Shown: positions 40,448 to 52,880, counted from the stretch's first letter. The stretch: DNA of 64,000 nucleotides from Branchiostoma lanceolatum (GCF_035083965.1 NC_089724.1:9976910-10040909), one strand, 5' to 3'. The notes: generated by a model from the sequence alone, not told the origin. Made by a program: numbers and translations.

Positions 40448-43105
40448 ATGAAGACTTTTGTAGCATTGGCGCTTCTCAGCCTTGTTTGTGTGGAGGGGTG
40501 GCTCTTCAATGACGGTACAATATTGTCCTTTTTTCACTCTTTCTCTCGTTTTTGTAGTGTTCTTGAATGCGAGAGAGATGGCAATAGATTACTTTCAATG
40601 TAGGTATGAAAAAGAGCTGTATTTCTGTAGCTGTATTTCTACAATTTCCCCAACCCCTCTATATTCTTACGTACGGAAGTTACTCAATGTGAATCTTTCT
40701 GGTCCAGTCGTTAAGCCGGAGATACACTTCAGAACATTTTAAGATCAGGTGCTTAATTTTCATCCTTCATACATGAATAATGTATTCACATATTCTATCT
40801 CCTGGCGTACCTAACGTTCTCCTGTTTCCCATGCAGACGCCGAGTGGAACGACCTCAAAGGTGACGATTATGAATGTTTTTCTAAGCTTTTATTCGCTTT
40901 AGATAAGATTAGATAATCCCATATTGCAGTGTAGTCAGTGACCGCGCTTGGCCATTGCTTTCTCATACTTAGGTATACCATCAGTTCTCTCACTTTAGTT
41001 CACGCCACGATTTTGTTAACTGCTCGACTATATCCTTGCCTCTTTGAATAGCACCTAGCTCTTCATGTTGTAAAAATGACACGATCGTTTTCCATTGTCA
41101 GTGACGTGGGGCTTGAACCAGTTGTTCAGCTCGACCGTGTTCGACTCCCTCCCCCGTACGGAGAGTGACGCCCTGGCCGACGGGTGGGTCGACTTCAGCC
41201 GCGGAGCCAGCTGTGATGGTACGTGCGACCTGATTACACAACATACTACTAGCAAGTTTGCATTGGTCGGATAAATCTATAATTGTTTTTCATATCTTTC
41301 TAACGTTAACATTTCATATTTTCGCTCGTTTACTTTTTAGGCGACTACTACCGCGGGTCCCGCTACATCAAGGACAACGACCCCGCGGTCATGCTGCTGT
41401 TCGACGATAACGGCTTCATCGCTGGAATCCAGATGGGGGTGAGTCTACGGAAGGTTTTTTATTGTATCTTAAAAATGTAAGTCACCAAAACAGGTCACTT
41501 CAGCCTAGACCGCGCTTCTTTCACAGATTGTGACATGTACCATGGCCCGAGTCTAATCTCCAAGCAGATCTATCGGTGGCAATGACAGTATCCGACTGGC
41601 AAAAGCAGACTGCTTTTTGCCAGTTGGATACTGTCATTGCCACCGCGATAGATCTGCTTGGAGATTAGTCCGAGTCAGCCATTGCGGCGTTGCCATCTGA
41701 AATCACTTCTCCAAACTTCTCAAGCTATGTAGACCTCTCTCCTTCAGACATCTATCCCTGAAAATATTCAATTATCATCTAATCGACCTCCAGGCCCGCA
41801 TTGCCGAACTCCCTGCCGGTATTCCCGCTGCTCAAGTCATGAACATGTGGAACTACGATGGTGACATGTTGGTCATCACTGCTTACTTCCAAGAACCAGG
41901 TTGGTCACGCTTGCTCTAATGTCGCTTTTTTTTGGCTTGGAACCTGAAAGTCGGCATTAGAAATGCCTTGCAGAGAGAATGCACCCTGTGGTTCTCTCCG
42001 AGCAGAGGAGTGGATCCGGCTGGCTTATGACGTGTTTTTAGGCGTTTTTGTCGGGCTTTCCATTTTGTCGCCACCGCTGTTGCAATTTGCACTGTTTCAA
42101 CTAAATCTTGTAATTAACAATTCCATGTGTCTTTCCTTATGGCAGCGTCTGTGTGTACCGGCCGTTCGGACGCACACTTCACCCTGCATGGTACCGGCGT
42201 GGGCCTGTACCTGCAGAACGGCCCCACCCCAGAGACCGACTACGAGCTGATCCCCAGGGACGAGGTTGATATCGGCGCGACCGCCTGGACCAAGGGCGGC
42301 TGCTTCTACACCATGGGTACGCTGAGATATTTGATTAGAGATCTAGGAACAGACTGACAGAAAGTTCACCAAATCCTTAACGTTATAAGTGTATTGGAGG
42401 GGAATTGTCAAGTCGTAAAGGTCAATAACAAAGCGATGAAAAGGTCGTTCTATTACGTACTTGTGTCCTGCCGGTCAACCAAGTTTAAGGCCGTCATTTC
42501 TGCCTATAGTCTACTAATGACGATTCTAACGTAACGTAACAAAGTTTTGGGGGGAAAAATTAGGAAACTAGATCTTCCTTGGTCTAGCCCATGCACGCAC
42601 ACAAAGCCTTTGTACTACAAGCCAGTATGGTGAGAGAAATCTATAGGCCCAAATGTCTCAGACAAATTTAACTTTTGCCTTTTCCCCTTGTATAGGCCAG
42701 CACTACTGGTACAACACGTCCGCCAGCATGGACTGTGACGACTTCTTCCCGGTGTTCCTGCTATACAACTCCGGCAGGCTGAACGGCTTCGGCTTCGACA
42801 TCAACGCCGACCTGAACAGCCCCCGCTACGAGAAACCAGAATTAGGCTCATTGAGTGTGAGTGGTCTATGATATACCATACTTCTCGCCTGTAGTCATGC
42901 ATGACTGCCACATCTTCGACATAGAGAGTGGAAAGGATAGAAGTGTACTACCAGCGATACCCGTCAACACGTGCCTGTCACGCGAGTCCGTAATGCCTTT
43001 ATCACCAACCACCTATATAGCAAGCACAATTAGTTTTGCCCCTTATCTTTATTTCCATGAAAAATGGAGATATAGTTTTGGGTGTGTCTGTGTCTGTCTC
43101 ATGTG

Positions 43106-43167
<62 letters not shown>

Positions 43168-43575
43168 TGTGTGTGTGTGTGTGTTTGTGTACTGTAGGCA
43201 GCACAACTCAAGAACCTCTTGATGGAATACAATGATATTTGGTATGTGGTCAGGTGTTGGGACGCCGAAGGTCAAGGTCTATTTTGGGCCCCCTGGTATA
43301 AATCCATGCGCCTTTCCTTATGGCAGCGTCTGTGTGTACCGGCCGTTCGGACGCACACTTCACCCTGCATGGTACCTGCAGCAGAACCTCCGTTTTTTGT
43401 ACCTTTTGACCTGGACGTGCTATGGCCTTGTTTAGTAAAGGGTTGTTTGTCTCTCCTGCTGCAGGCGTTCTTCCAGGATCAGGACACCCCGGCCTGTTTT
43501 GCCCAGTCCATCCAGAAGGGCCTGACCACCATACATATCTACATGGATGATTCGCCCAGCTTCAACTTCTGTTAG
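40448..43575 (+). CDS. Secreted protein of an unnamed family, eight exons
   Basis: Exons 40448-40514, 40837-40860 (a 24-base micro-exon), 41102-41218, 41341-41438, 41794-41899, 42146-42316, 42696-42856 and 43465-43575 join in frame for 284 residues (855 nt). The start CACCATGAAG gives a signal peptide (MKTFVALALLSLVCVEG). The mature part has six cysteines and repeated aromatic-acidic stretches (VTWGLNQLF, MLLFDDNGFIAG, WNYDGDMLVITAYF, NGPTPETDYELIPRDE, FPVFLLYNSGRLNGF) and ends in FNFC. I believe related uncharacterised secreted proteins exist in other marine invertebrates, but I cannot name a domain or activity. The donor at 42857 (GTGAGT) is the least certain junction. Confidence 0.86.
41552..41669. 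repeat. 118-bp foldback MITE in an intron
   Basis: Arms of ~55 bases (CTAATCTCCAAGCAGATCTA and GGTGGCAATGACAGTATCC) are mirrored almost exactly by GGATACTGTCATTGCCACC and on to TAGATCTGCTTGGAGATTAG. Confidence 0.92.
43079..43300 (+). repeat. (GT)n microsatellite plus truncated dispersed repeat
   Basis: The GT tract from about 43103 to 43190 runs into GCAGCACAACTCAAGAACC and GATATTTGGTATGTGG, the 5' start of the AT-rich dispersed family. Confidence 0.85.
43303..43375 (+). repeat. Pseudo-exon: copy of the exon-6 acceptor and first ~47 bases
   Basis: TTTCCTTATGGCAG followed by CGTCTGTGTGTACCGGCCGT reproduces the intron end and start of the exon at 42146, then diverges after CTGCATGGTACC. It lies in the intron before the last exon, immediately after the microsatellite repeat. 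Confidence 0.9.
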
Positions 43576-43697
43576 ACGACATCAAAAGTCACAGCAGAAA
43601 TCTGAAGTCCTGCAACACCTCTACCTGGGCAGCACACAAACATGACTCCCATTAGTCGCAATGTTACTCAAAACAACACATGATGCGTTGCTTCAGA

Positions 43698-43707
43698 AAT
43701 AAATAAA
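43698..43707 (+). terminator. Overlapping poly(A) signals
   Basis: AATAAATAAA, 120-130 bases after the stop of the 8-exon secreted gene. Confidence 0.65.
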
Positions 43708-43777
43708 AACATGCCAATGAAACTCTGCCTTAGAACATTTTTTTACATGTCCCGAGTACGATGAGTAGGTAGGTATT

Positions 43778-43891
43778 GTATTTTTCAAACGGTCTAGATG
43801 AAAAGCATATCCTTTCTTGCATATTACCTAATATAGGTGATATGCAAAAAAAGACATGCGTTTCATGAAGACCGTTTGAAAAAAAAAATAC
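43778..43891. repeat. 114-bp foldback MITE
   Basis: GTATTTTTCAAACGGTCT at the left and its inverted counterpart AGACCGTTTGAAAAA...ATAC at the right. The inner arms read GCATATTACCT and AGGTGATATGC. Confidence 0.88.
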
Positions 43892-46329
43892 TGGAGAACG
43901 ATGTTAGAGAGACTTTTTTTGGCGTAGGGTTAGCGGGAGACGTTTTTGGTCATGCGGGGTTTCCAAACAAATTCTTATACACACAAACATGTACATACTG
44001 GAGACGTTCAGTTACCAGGTTACCAGGGATGACCCTCTGTAATAGCCTTCGGCTAGTTGGGTAGCCCTGGCTGTACTTTTTCTACAGCCAAATAAATAAA
44101 TCAAATCAAAAATTAATTACTTCGCTATAACAATAGATTATCAGAATATTTTCGTTGGAGCCAACGATCGTTTGCCTGGACTTTATCATTATCCATTAAG
44201 AAAATGAAGTTTCGTGTTGTTGGGAAATCCTGTAGTTTTCCTACGAAAACATTTATAAAAAGGGCAATACAACATGATGACGTCATCCATATGGTTCCAA
44301 ATATTGTATTTGAAAACCTTACGTTTTTAGCTACCACTATTTAGTACAAACCCAGTTCTCTCTCACTTCTTTAACCGTAAAGTAGTGCAACGTCCAATTC
44401 ACTGAAATAACCGCCCCGGTAACCTTACTTGCAGTTTGCAAAGGACTGGCCTCTCATAATTCTGAAATTTTGTCGGATCTGGATTCGTAAGAATTTCGCT
44501 CATATTCAGTCACCAGTTCCTTGGGACAATGCTTACGCATAGAAAAATTATTAAAATCCTGTCGTAGTCACTACATGACAATGTACATGTACTACTGATA
44601 CTAGCAACTACAAGAGTCCGATGTAAACCGACCAGATGGCACCGAGCTAGGTGGCACCAGGCTATAACAAATTGGTGTATGTATCTCACAGTGAAGACAG
44701 TGATCGAACACTGACGAATGACAGCGGATGCTGTCTGAGACGTCTGTTTCAAAATTTTATCCAGTTGCTTGAGGAACTAATTTTGGCGTATCTTATTACC
44801 GTGGATGCCTGACCTCCATCAACGTATCACAGAGAAGAACACAGGAGTTAATCTAAAGAACACTATCTTATCAAACATCCTCACTTATTTAGACTATCTC
44901 ATTAAACATCCTCCCTTATTTGCACTAATGTATGTATCAATTCAATATAAAAAGTAGGTCATACCAAACATGTGCGTCATCAAGGAAGAAAAACATACTT
45001 ACAGCCGTAGAAATAATCTACAACTAGAGTTCGGTGATCCCATACCTTCGCCGAATGGTGTTAACTTAATATGAAAGATGTGTTTGAAAGGTGTGTCATG
45101 GCTTGCATACTTAATGTATGATGATGTTCACCTTCAACTAACTTCCGAATGCAGGTATCAATGAAATTACCGTCATTTACAACTTTGGAATCATAGCATT
45201 TTCTCACCAATTATGTCCTTATTTACATAATCGATATATCAAGCGGGTTTCCTCTCTATGTCACAGTTCTCAGTTCATATGTCTTGAAGCGCCATGGTGA
45301 AAACCACTGCCCACATGTTGGCCCCCAAATCCCAGCCAGTCACACTGTCCATATGGTGTCCTCGTATGTAGGTGTCCTCGTATATAGATCGTCATCCCAA
45401 AAATAGCTCATTGAAAGGGAATTTTAACTTAACCTCATAATTGCGTAAACAATGCCCTCATTTGCATTAAATGAATTTCACTAAATCCCGACCAAAAATA
45501 TATCCTTCTGCCTACGGCGAAGGCAACAAAATGGGAAATTTTTGTTCTACATGTATATTGGCATTTTCCAGAATATATGAAATATTAGGGTTCTGGTCAT
45601 ATTTAGGACCAATTGATATAAGTATTTGGACTTTTCGAAGACCCTTTCTAAAACAACCGACTGGGCGTATTAAAGAAAACATTCGGACAAGATTATGAAG
45701 TATACACGTAAAACAGTAAAAAATTTTTTTATTTCATTTCATCATTTTTGGCGAGACACAAACTATTAGAACTTAATTACGGTGGTATGCATCTCCATAA
45801 GGCTGTGAAATTCATACAGTAATGCACCTTGTGACATATATTTGAACTGCAGACGATGGCTGAGTTTGTTGGTTGTTGATGCTAGTAACGTTACAAGTTA
45901 CTCAGCATGTGTTTAGTGCTTTTAGTTTTACTTTGAGATTACTGATGCGGGTGCATGGTTAAGACAATAGTTTATATTGAATGGGGCTTCATTGTAAAGT
46001 AATTAGCACAGAGACTACATGTATATTTAGCCTGAAAAAAGGCTCGTTCCTTGCAGTCACTTTCTGATTTCTGCGTGTTGTCCAAAACTACATATCGCTT
46101 CTTGGCTCGCATACCAGCAAACGGCGAACGGCCTATGACTAGAGTACGTTGCTCGTGATTGACCAAGCTGTAGTATGCGTCCTTGTCGTTAGGAAGCCCT
46201 GCATGCATGCTATAATCGCTATCCAGGAAACCCCTCCTATTGACCAAGATGTAGTATGCATCTTTGTCGTTAGATGACGCTGCATGCATGCCATAATGAC
46301 TATCCGGGAAACCCCTCCTAAAGTGGACC
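43892..46329. other. Intergenic
   Basis: Holds an inverted copy of the AT-rich dispersed family (about 45050-45470), recognisable by ACAACTAGAGTTC, CTTCCGAATGC and the TTTGCAT octamers, and the 81-bp duplication at 46158-46320. No spliced gene could be assembled. Confidence 0.5.
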
Positions 46330-46450
46330 TGTCCATGTGTCCTGCCCACCCCCGCCCGTGAGTGGACCTGCCTGGTGGCGCCGTGTGTTCTAAACGCGGT
46401 TCCCAGTTTTCGTGCCGGACTTGTGCGGATTTTCTGCGGCCAAACTTGCC

Positions 46451-46469
46451 GGATTTCCCGGGATTTTCC
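46451..46469 (+). promoter_or_regulatory. Two adjacent NF-kappaB-like motifs
   Basis: GGATTTCCCGGGATTTTCC contains GGGATTTTCC, which fits GGGRNWYYCC, preceded by a near-kB half. The pair ends 25 bases before the ATG at 46495, inside a GC-rich 5' flank. Confidence 0.35.
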
Positions 46470-46494
46470 GTGACCGTGTCGCGGCCGGGGAAGC

Positions 46495-46543
46495 ATGCGT
46501 GCAGTAGCAGTGCTGTTCATCTCGCTGGCTGTGACTTGGGCAG
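46495..46543 (+). CDS. Isolated signal-peptide first exon
   Basis: AAGCATGCGT starts a 16-codon reading (MRAVAVLFISLAVTWA), followed by a consensus donor GCAG/GTGAGA in phase 1. The 5' flank 46330-46490 is GC-rich and CpG-rich, as expected for a promoter. No downstream exon could be found with confidence, so the rest of the gene would lie behind a long intron, possibly beyond the window. It is the typical layout for a secreted or membrane receptor, but the call rests on one exon. Confidence 0.42.
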
Positions 46544-49500
46544 GTGAGAAATTATAAATTTTTGATTGAAACTTGGTTAAATTTGGTTGAGTTTTTGCAG
46601 CTCTGCTTAACTTGTTGACGAACTCATGGGCGGGCAGCATGCCTGCTGTGGACCCCGTCAAATTCTCCCTCGTGGCACAAAAGACCAAGGCAATGCTTCC
46701 AGATTATCCCAACACTACCACAGTATCTTACGAACCTGTCAGAAAATTACCAGATATTTGGCCGAATTGGTATTTGTGAGCTTTCCAGACGATATTTTTG
46801 CCACTCTCTGGTATATATGCCCTGTGTACAACTTGTTGCATTAACACTAACCATGCCTTCTTTGAAATGCAGCGAGAGTTTCTACATCTTGAGAGAGAAT
46901 TCTATCCTGTTTTGTAGAATAATCTGTCCCTTGAGACACAGTGTTGTCATACCTTGACAGCTTCCCTGTGATCTAGAAACCTCGCTGTAAACAAGCAATT
47001 TTTAATGGTGGCGAGGACAGATATTACGGGCGCCTTTCTATAAACAGCACAGCGTCCAGCTGTGAAGGGGGGTCGCAGAATTTTGTCCCAACTGTTCCTC
47101 GTCGTCTTTCCCGCTTTGACAGTCATTTTTTGCACGAAATATATCAGAGCATTGTCTACTCATCCTACAAGGTACGTGTTTTATTTGTGAACGCCCTGAA
47201 CGTTGTCTGCAAATGCCAAAAAAATGCACTGTGCCGGTGGTGTAGAAACTCAGTCAAAATGTGACCTTACGGGAACCTGCGCTATCCTCAATATATATAT
47301 AATTTTTTTCCTGTGGTTCCTTGAGTTATTTATCTGGTACAGGACGACACGTCCACCCAGATGTGTTTTCCAGTTGGCCGGAGAGCCGTTGACATGTGTG
47401 TGGTTTGGGAGGAATCTGGAGTGAATTTTGTGGTGTGAGGCATGGCGAATGGCCTTATCAATGAACTACTGAGGCTGGGGTTAGAGGTCAGCAGCAGGGG
47501 GCTACTTGGAAAAGTGTCTTGCCTCCTTATAAAGGATTACAGAAAACACCTAAGATGGCAAGCTGTAAGTGGCAAATCCCTCAAAGTGTCTAATCTATTT
47601 GCTACAGCGACTACTTAAGATGAGATTCATATAAATTTACGCCAATGGCGTTGACCACTTTTCAACCTTTAACGCTACTGCTATACCAAGGAGGTTAAAA
47701 TCTTACTTTAACCTCCTTGGCTATACTAGTCAAACAAAATTAAAGTCGCAAACTTTTATTGCACTGTCCCCGATTTTACAGTCTTGTTGCCTGGTTTATG
47801 TGAGTTTGAAAGTGGCAGTGGCCTTGGATCAAGGTAAAGAATCTGGTGGTTTCATGAGAAATCCATTCCTGGGAGTCATGTCTTGGCAGTCTGTAACCTC
47901 CATGTCATGACCCGGTGCCACTGACACCTCTATGTAGGATGTGCCAGCTGTACTAGAGGTCCGGACACTGGTAGACAATGCTGTATACCATTTGTAGCTG
48001 AAAACCACTTGGAAAATCACTATGCCAGTTTGTTGTCAAACTTTTTTTTTACTTTGACTAGAGTCTTTGGTATGGAAGTGGATGTCATGTACTGACTTCC
48101 TTTCTCATGGCTTCTTTCACTGTTGTAGCACTGTTGGACTGACCAACAAACCGTTTCTGAAGGAAGTTGTTTTGCTCTAAAATCAACACCATTTAAGTTC
48201 TAATCCAGTTTCATTTCCAAGGGTCTCACAACATTGTTCAGGATGTAGAACCTCAAGCTTCGTTGTAGACTCAGTTGATCCCGATTCATGAATCCTGACA
48301 TGAACAATCCGAATCCAGGATTTGCAAATCTGGATCAATCCTGTGCCTGGATTAATCCAGATTCGCAAAGCCTGGTATGAACAGGATCTTACTGGAAGTC
48401 TATATAACTATGATTATAAAATCACCACAATGGGTCTGTAGTTGGACCTGTTTCAGTTATTTTTGGCAACTTCATTAAAACAGGTTTCATCTTAACATAT
48501 CAATGCCTTTGCAATAACCGGTTTCAATTAAAACAATAATGTGGTCCAGCTTATGGCAGAAGATAGCTCGGTGAAAGAGTTGAAAGGAAGGACAGGCATC
48601 CTGCACTTAGCTTTATGTCAGCTGCCATCCGGCCACTTGTTGTGTAGAGCCAAGGTGAACAGTACTGGTATTTGCTATCATCAGTAGGAATAAGCTAGCC
48701 TGTTCCTACACTTGATTTTTTTCAGGGAAGCCAGTGTAGGAGCCCGGTAGTAATCAGATAGCACCCAGGCTAGGAATAAGCTGTAAAACATGGCATTCGA
48801 ACTACTATTGACTAGATGTGTCTTTTCTGTTTCTCTCACAAGATGAATTTATTGGAAAAAGCACCTTTGTTTTTGTTTATATTTGTGGGATAGTGTCACA
48901 TGATTATGCTATATGCTGAGAAAAAAACTTGACAGCTTTTAGTTTTAGTAATGGACATGACTATTGATTTCAAATAATTCCTTTCTTTTGTTCTACCCAT
49001 GTTATGAAACCATTAATCAAATTCAAATTCAGTCTGATAATGGGTCTAGTTTCAACACCATTGGTGTTACCTTGAAAATGCTGGTCTTTGTTATAAAAAC
49101 AATGCTCCCTTCAGTTTGTTTACTTTAGCCATTGTTGGAAGTTTTGACAACTTTTCGGCCTTGGCTCTTTGTAGCTGGCCAGATCAAGTTTGGAATGTTT
49201 GCTTATTCAAGCAGTAATGATGAACAATAAGAAACCCATTATAACATAACCAAGTAGACGTAATCCTACTTATCAAAAATATTTATTGTCAGTCTTATTT
49301 AAATCTTTAGTTTGTTTTCTAGATGTGGCATTTGGCAAGTAAAAAAAATCAACTTTTTAAATTAAGGTTGGATGGGGATGCTATTCGCTATTTGAATTTT
49401 TCTGCATTCTTTGTTTTCTGTACTTTTGTTCTCACAATGTTGAACAAACATTGTTAACCTGGGCCATTGAACAAATGGTATCTGTTGCACTTCTTGAAGT

Positions 49501-51708
49501 CAATGACATGTCTAGATGACTACTAAGCTACCTCATTGCCAGTCTAGATGACTACTAAGCTACCTCATTGCCAGTCCGAAAGTCTAGGTTTGTTCGTTGT
49601 CAGACCAAAATAGTCCCTAGTTGCTGGATCAGCTTTCTGCCAGGAAGTGATTGAACCGATCTTGGTGAGCGGTTACACAACTGTTTCCATTAAAGTCTGA
49701 CTCAAGTTTTCTCCTTGTCACTTTAGTTCCTGTACACATGTCAGCAAACAGCCCTCCCTGCCCTTCAGCAAGACCTGAAGTCAAAATACCGGCGGAATGT
49801 TGTGCCCAGACTCCGGAGAACTTGCTGACACGCTTCTTGTAACCTTAACATGTCTGATTATGTTTGTGCTGAAAGATGTTTTTCGTGTGTCCTTCCACTT
49901 TTCTGTCAGCAGTTGTACCAAGTTATCAAGGATTTCATGTTACCATTGTACCATTGTAATGTAAGGGTTTCTTGGAGTAGTATTGTAGATGCTTTCTGAT
50001 CCCCCCCCCCACACAAAAAGGCAGTGGTATGCATTTTGCCTACTCTCCGAATAGAGGTTGGGAGAGAAGATCGTGACCTTATCATATGCCCGTTTTTGTC
50101 TGTTGGCTCTCTCTCCCAACCTCTGCTTGGAGAGTGCATTTTCTCATGGTTTCTACACATTGTATTGAGAGTGGATGCATAGCAGGAGGGCCAATGTTCC
50201 TCATCTGAAGTTCTATGCCATAACATCCCGATAAACCTAACGTGCACATCCCAGCAACCCCTCGTGAGTCCCAGCTTTGCTTACTGAGTAGAAAAGAGTC
50301 TTCCCCACGCGAGCAAGTCAAGAGCCCTACCAGGCCATATGGTTTCTAATGTTTCCGTTTAGTGACAAGAGCTATCGACATTAGGATTGGCTTGAATATT
50401 TGGCATGGTTGACTCCTTGCCAGCCCAATAAATATCCCCAGTTTTACGTGAGGTTTCTTCCAGTTAACCCTAGGTTGCAGCAAGCCCCCATCCCCCAACA
50501 TTAGTTAGTCATTGGTCATTGGTAAAGTAAAAGGAGAGAGGGGTAAGCCTGTAGTGTCCCCAAGAATTTGGACATCTCTACTCTTTTCAATAAGTGTGTT
50601 GGATTCTTTAACGTTATTTATGCAGAGGGACTGGCAGTGCCTGGACCCAGCCACCCTCTCATAATATTTACACTTGTCACACTGCCTGTCAATCAACTTG
50701 ACAAGGGGCAAAGTGGCGTGAGCTCTCCCTGCTCAGTTTCATGTCTCAAGTCTTGGTCTATTGTCACCAGGAGGTCGTGCATGGCGTTGACACGCTGTCT
50801 CTCCCTTGTACACCCATTTCCCGCCAGTTTCGCACGTGTTGACTTGGCGTGTGAATTCCTCTCCTTTCCCCCTCTTCCATTGGAGTTGGAGGAAACAACG
50901 CGGATACTTTTATCGTCCTGTTGTGGTGGTCATTTCTACCTCACCCCCCAAGAATGCCTTGTCAAAGTTTGTTGCGCGGAGGCTTTGAATAACTGGCTGT
51001 GCCGTATACTATCTTGAATACATAGCTGACATACCAGTGCAGTATTCCCAAGTGGACACAATGGACAGGTTTATTTACCCTCTATGGCCCAGGTAACTTG
51101 GTACCTGGCCATTGTGATGTATCTTTGAGCACGGTGGGGAGTCTGACCAACAGGTTACAGTCTTTAATCAGTCATATTTGTCCCAGTTGTTCTTTTGTCA
51201 CCACCAGGGGTCTTTAACCTGAAGGCTGGACTGCTCTCCCTCCTCCCTTGACTTGGAACGTGTCCAAGTTTGCCTCTCGCCCACTCAGTCCTTCAGGAAA
51301 TGGACGTTTACTAGAGTTTTATGGGTAAAAGACAGCTAATTTTACCATTTAGCTTTCATAGTTTAGTCACTTGATTTATGTTCAGTCAATTTCAAGATTC
51401 CTATCCGATTCCAGACTAGACCTCTGGTAGCGTAAAGCATCAGAGAGCCAATGGCAAGGTTTCCTCTACTCTGGGCTGTCTCCAGGACCAGTCCCTCTGT
51501 CACAGGATGGAAAGATGCTTCTTACCACGGAAAAAAAATCACTACTTATAACTATATGAGATCAAAGTATATTTTCGTCAGCTTAGAATGACAGATTTAA
51601 CAGAATTTAACAATGGTGGATTCTGAATGCCTATTGAATCAAATTTTGCCCCAACTATATGCAATGCCTTCCAAGGCCTGCAATAGTTGAACACATAAAC
51701 TCCACTCC
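46544..51708. other. Long gene-free stretch, possibly first intron
   Basis: No supportable exon. Small features are a hairpin at 47682-47725 (TATACCAAGGAGGTTAAA inverted), a degraded TAGCCTG foldback at 48695-48772, a direct 32-bp duplication near 49512-49575 and a C-run near 50000. A weakly exon-like stretch at 49727-49830 follows a pyrimidine tract but has no donor. Confidence 0.45.
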
Positions 51709-51746
51709 TCCCACAGTGGGGAATGTTGGCTTATTTACCAACTACC

Positions 51747-51822
51747 AAGATGGCGCCGTTATCTGTAGTGCGCACGCGCACTTCCCGTGACCCCTAGATT
51801 TGACCCCAAAATCAAGATGGCG
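51747..51822 (+). promoter_or_regulatory. YY1- and NRF1-like promoter cluster
   Basis: AAGATGGCG at 51747-51755 and 51814-51822 flank the palindromic TGCGCACGCGCA at 51769-51780, in a CpG-rich patch. These are classic core elements of TATA-less housekeeping promoters, here within 110 bases of the element's left end. Confidence 0.5.
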
Positions 51823-52091
51823 CTGAAGAAAGTCCGCGAACGCCGGGACCTCGCCTGTTTTTCACTTCCCGCACTATAGGAAACCGTTTGTTTCCTTAAA
51901 TACTGATGATTTGGTATTATATGCGTTCCTACTAGTGAGCCGAGTCACATGTTAAAGCAATCCGTAACGAAAAACTTACTCAAGTACGGCGTTCACGCCG
52001 TGACCAGTATGTTTTTTTGTAACGTTAACTTGCGATACCTCCGGCACGGCGCTGCAGTCTCTCCTTCTGAGCGTGACGGTAGACGACTTAC

Positions 52092-52146
52092 CTGTTGCTA
52101 ATAGGAGGTGCCGAACTGTCTGGGGTTTAGAAGTTATCCTTGACAT
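52092..52146 (-). other. Candidate first coding exon (minus)
   Basis: An ATG at 52146 opens 18 codons (MSRITSKPQTVRHLLLAT) up to a strong donor AACAG/GTAAGTC in phase 1. No partner exon was identified. Confidence 0.25.
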
Positions 52147-52490
52147 ATTATATATCATACTAACGCTAACCCAGCCTTGTCTCAGTGTTACAAATCAACA
52201 TTAATTTAGTACTTAGCGAAGTGCAATTGTACATGGGGCAAAATTAAATAAACGTTTGTTTGAATGTTTTGTTCAAACTTTAGAAACAATACTGAGGGCA
52301 AACACTAGCATTTTCTACTACAAAAATGTTGAAAGAATGTTCACTTGGAACAAAGTATTGATCAGGACGTCATGGTGTCGTTATTTCCAACGGTTACTGA
52401 GTTACATAACTTCGTACATGTTGATGACGTTTTGACCTCCTCCATGGGGAGCGGAGATCAACGGACTCCCTCAGTTGTGTCTTAACTGAC

Positions 52491-52880
52491 AGTAGAATAT
52501 AGATCATATACAATGTCTCATGTTTGTTCTTCTCTTACACAACTTAGACCTGAGATTTAAAATGAAATAGACTGTGGAATATAGATCATATACAATGTCT
52601 CATTTTTTTTTTACACAACTTGGACCTGAGATATAACAACATGAAATAGACAGTAGAATATAGATCATATACAAGGTCTTATGTTTGTTCTTTTGTTTTA
52701 CACAACTTGGACCTTAGATTTAACAACATGAAATAGACAGTAGAACATAGATCATATACAATGTCTCATGTAAAAATGATGTGTTCTTTTCTTACACAAC
52801 TTGGACCTGAGATTTAACATGAAAAAGACTGTAGAATATAGATCATATACAACGCCTCATGTTTTTTTTTACACAACAAG
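52491..52880 (+). repeat. Tandem array, ~80-90-bp unit, five copies
   Basis: TAGAATATAGATCATATACA recurs at about 52492, 52573, 52652, 52739 and 52830. Each copy is followed by TCTCATGT, a T-rich run and ACACAACTTGGACCTGAGAT. Confidence 0.88.

Larger units (their letters stand above)
45972..46688 (-). other. Unassigned 238-codon ORF with a 27-residue internal repeat
   Basis: An uninterrupted minus-strand frame whose centre contains two 27-residue units (DSHYGMHAASSNDKDAYY and DSDYSMHAGLPNDKDAYY) encoded by an 81-bp tandem duplication at 46158-46320. It runs antisense across the GC-rich region and the signal-peptide exon at 46495, where open frames are likelier by chance. No known domain. Listed because of its length and repeat; coding status is doubtful. 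Confidence 0.25.

Noticed and set aside
39944..40537. 197-codon minus-strand ORF
   Set aside because: Spans the 184-bp duplication and the first exon of the plus-strand secreted gene; its internal repeat comes from the DNA duplication and no domain is seen.
51714..51720. CACAGTG at the left end as a RAG recombination signal heptamer
   Set aside because: CACAGTG spans 51712-51718 only because of the flanking CA; the right end reads GACAGTG in the same orientation and no nonamer is evident, so a RAG/Transib link is not supported.
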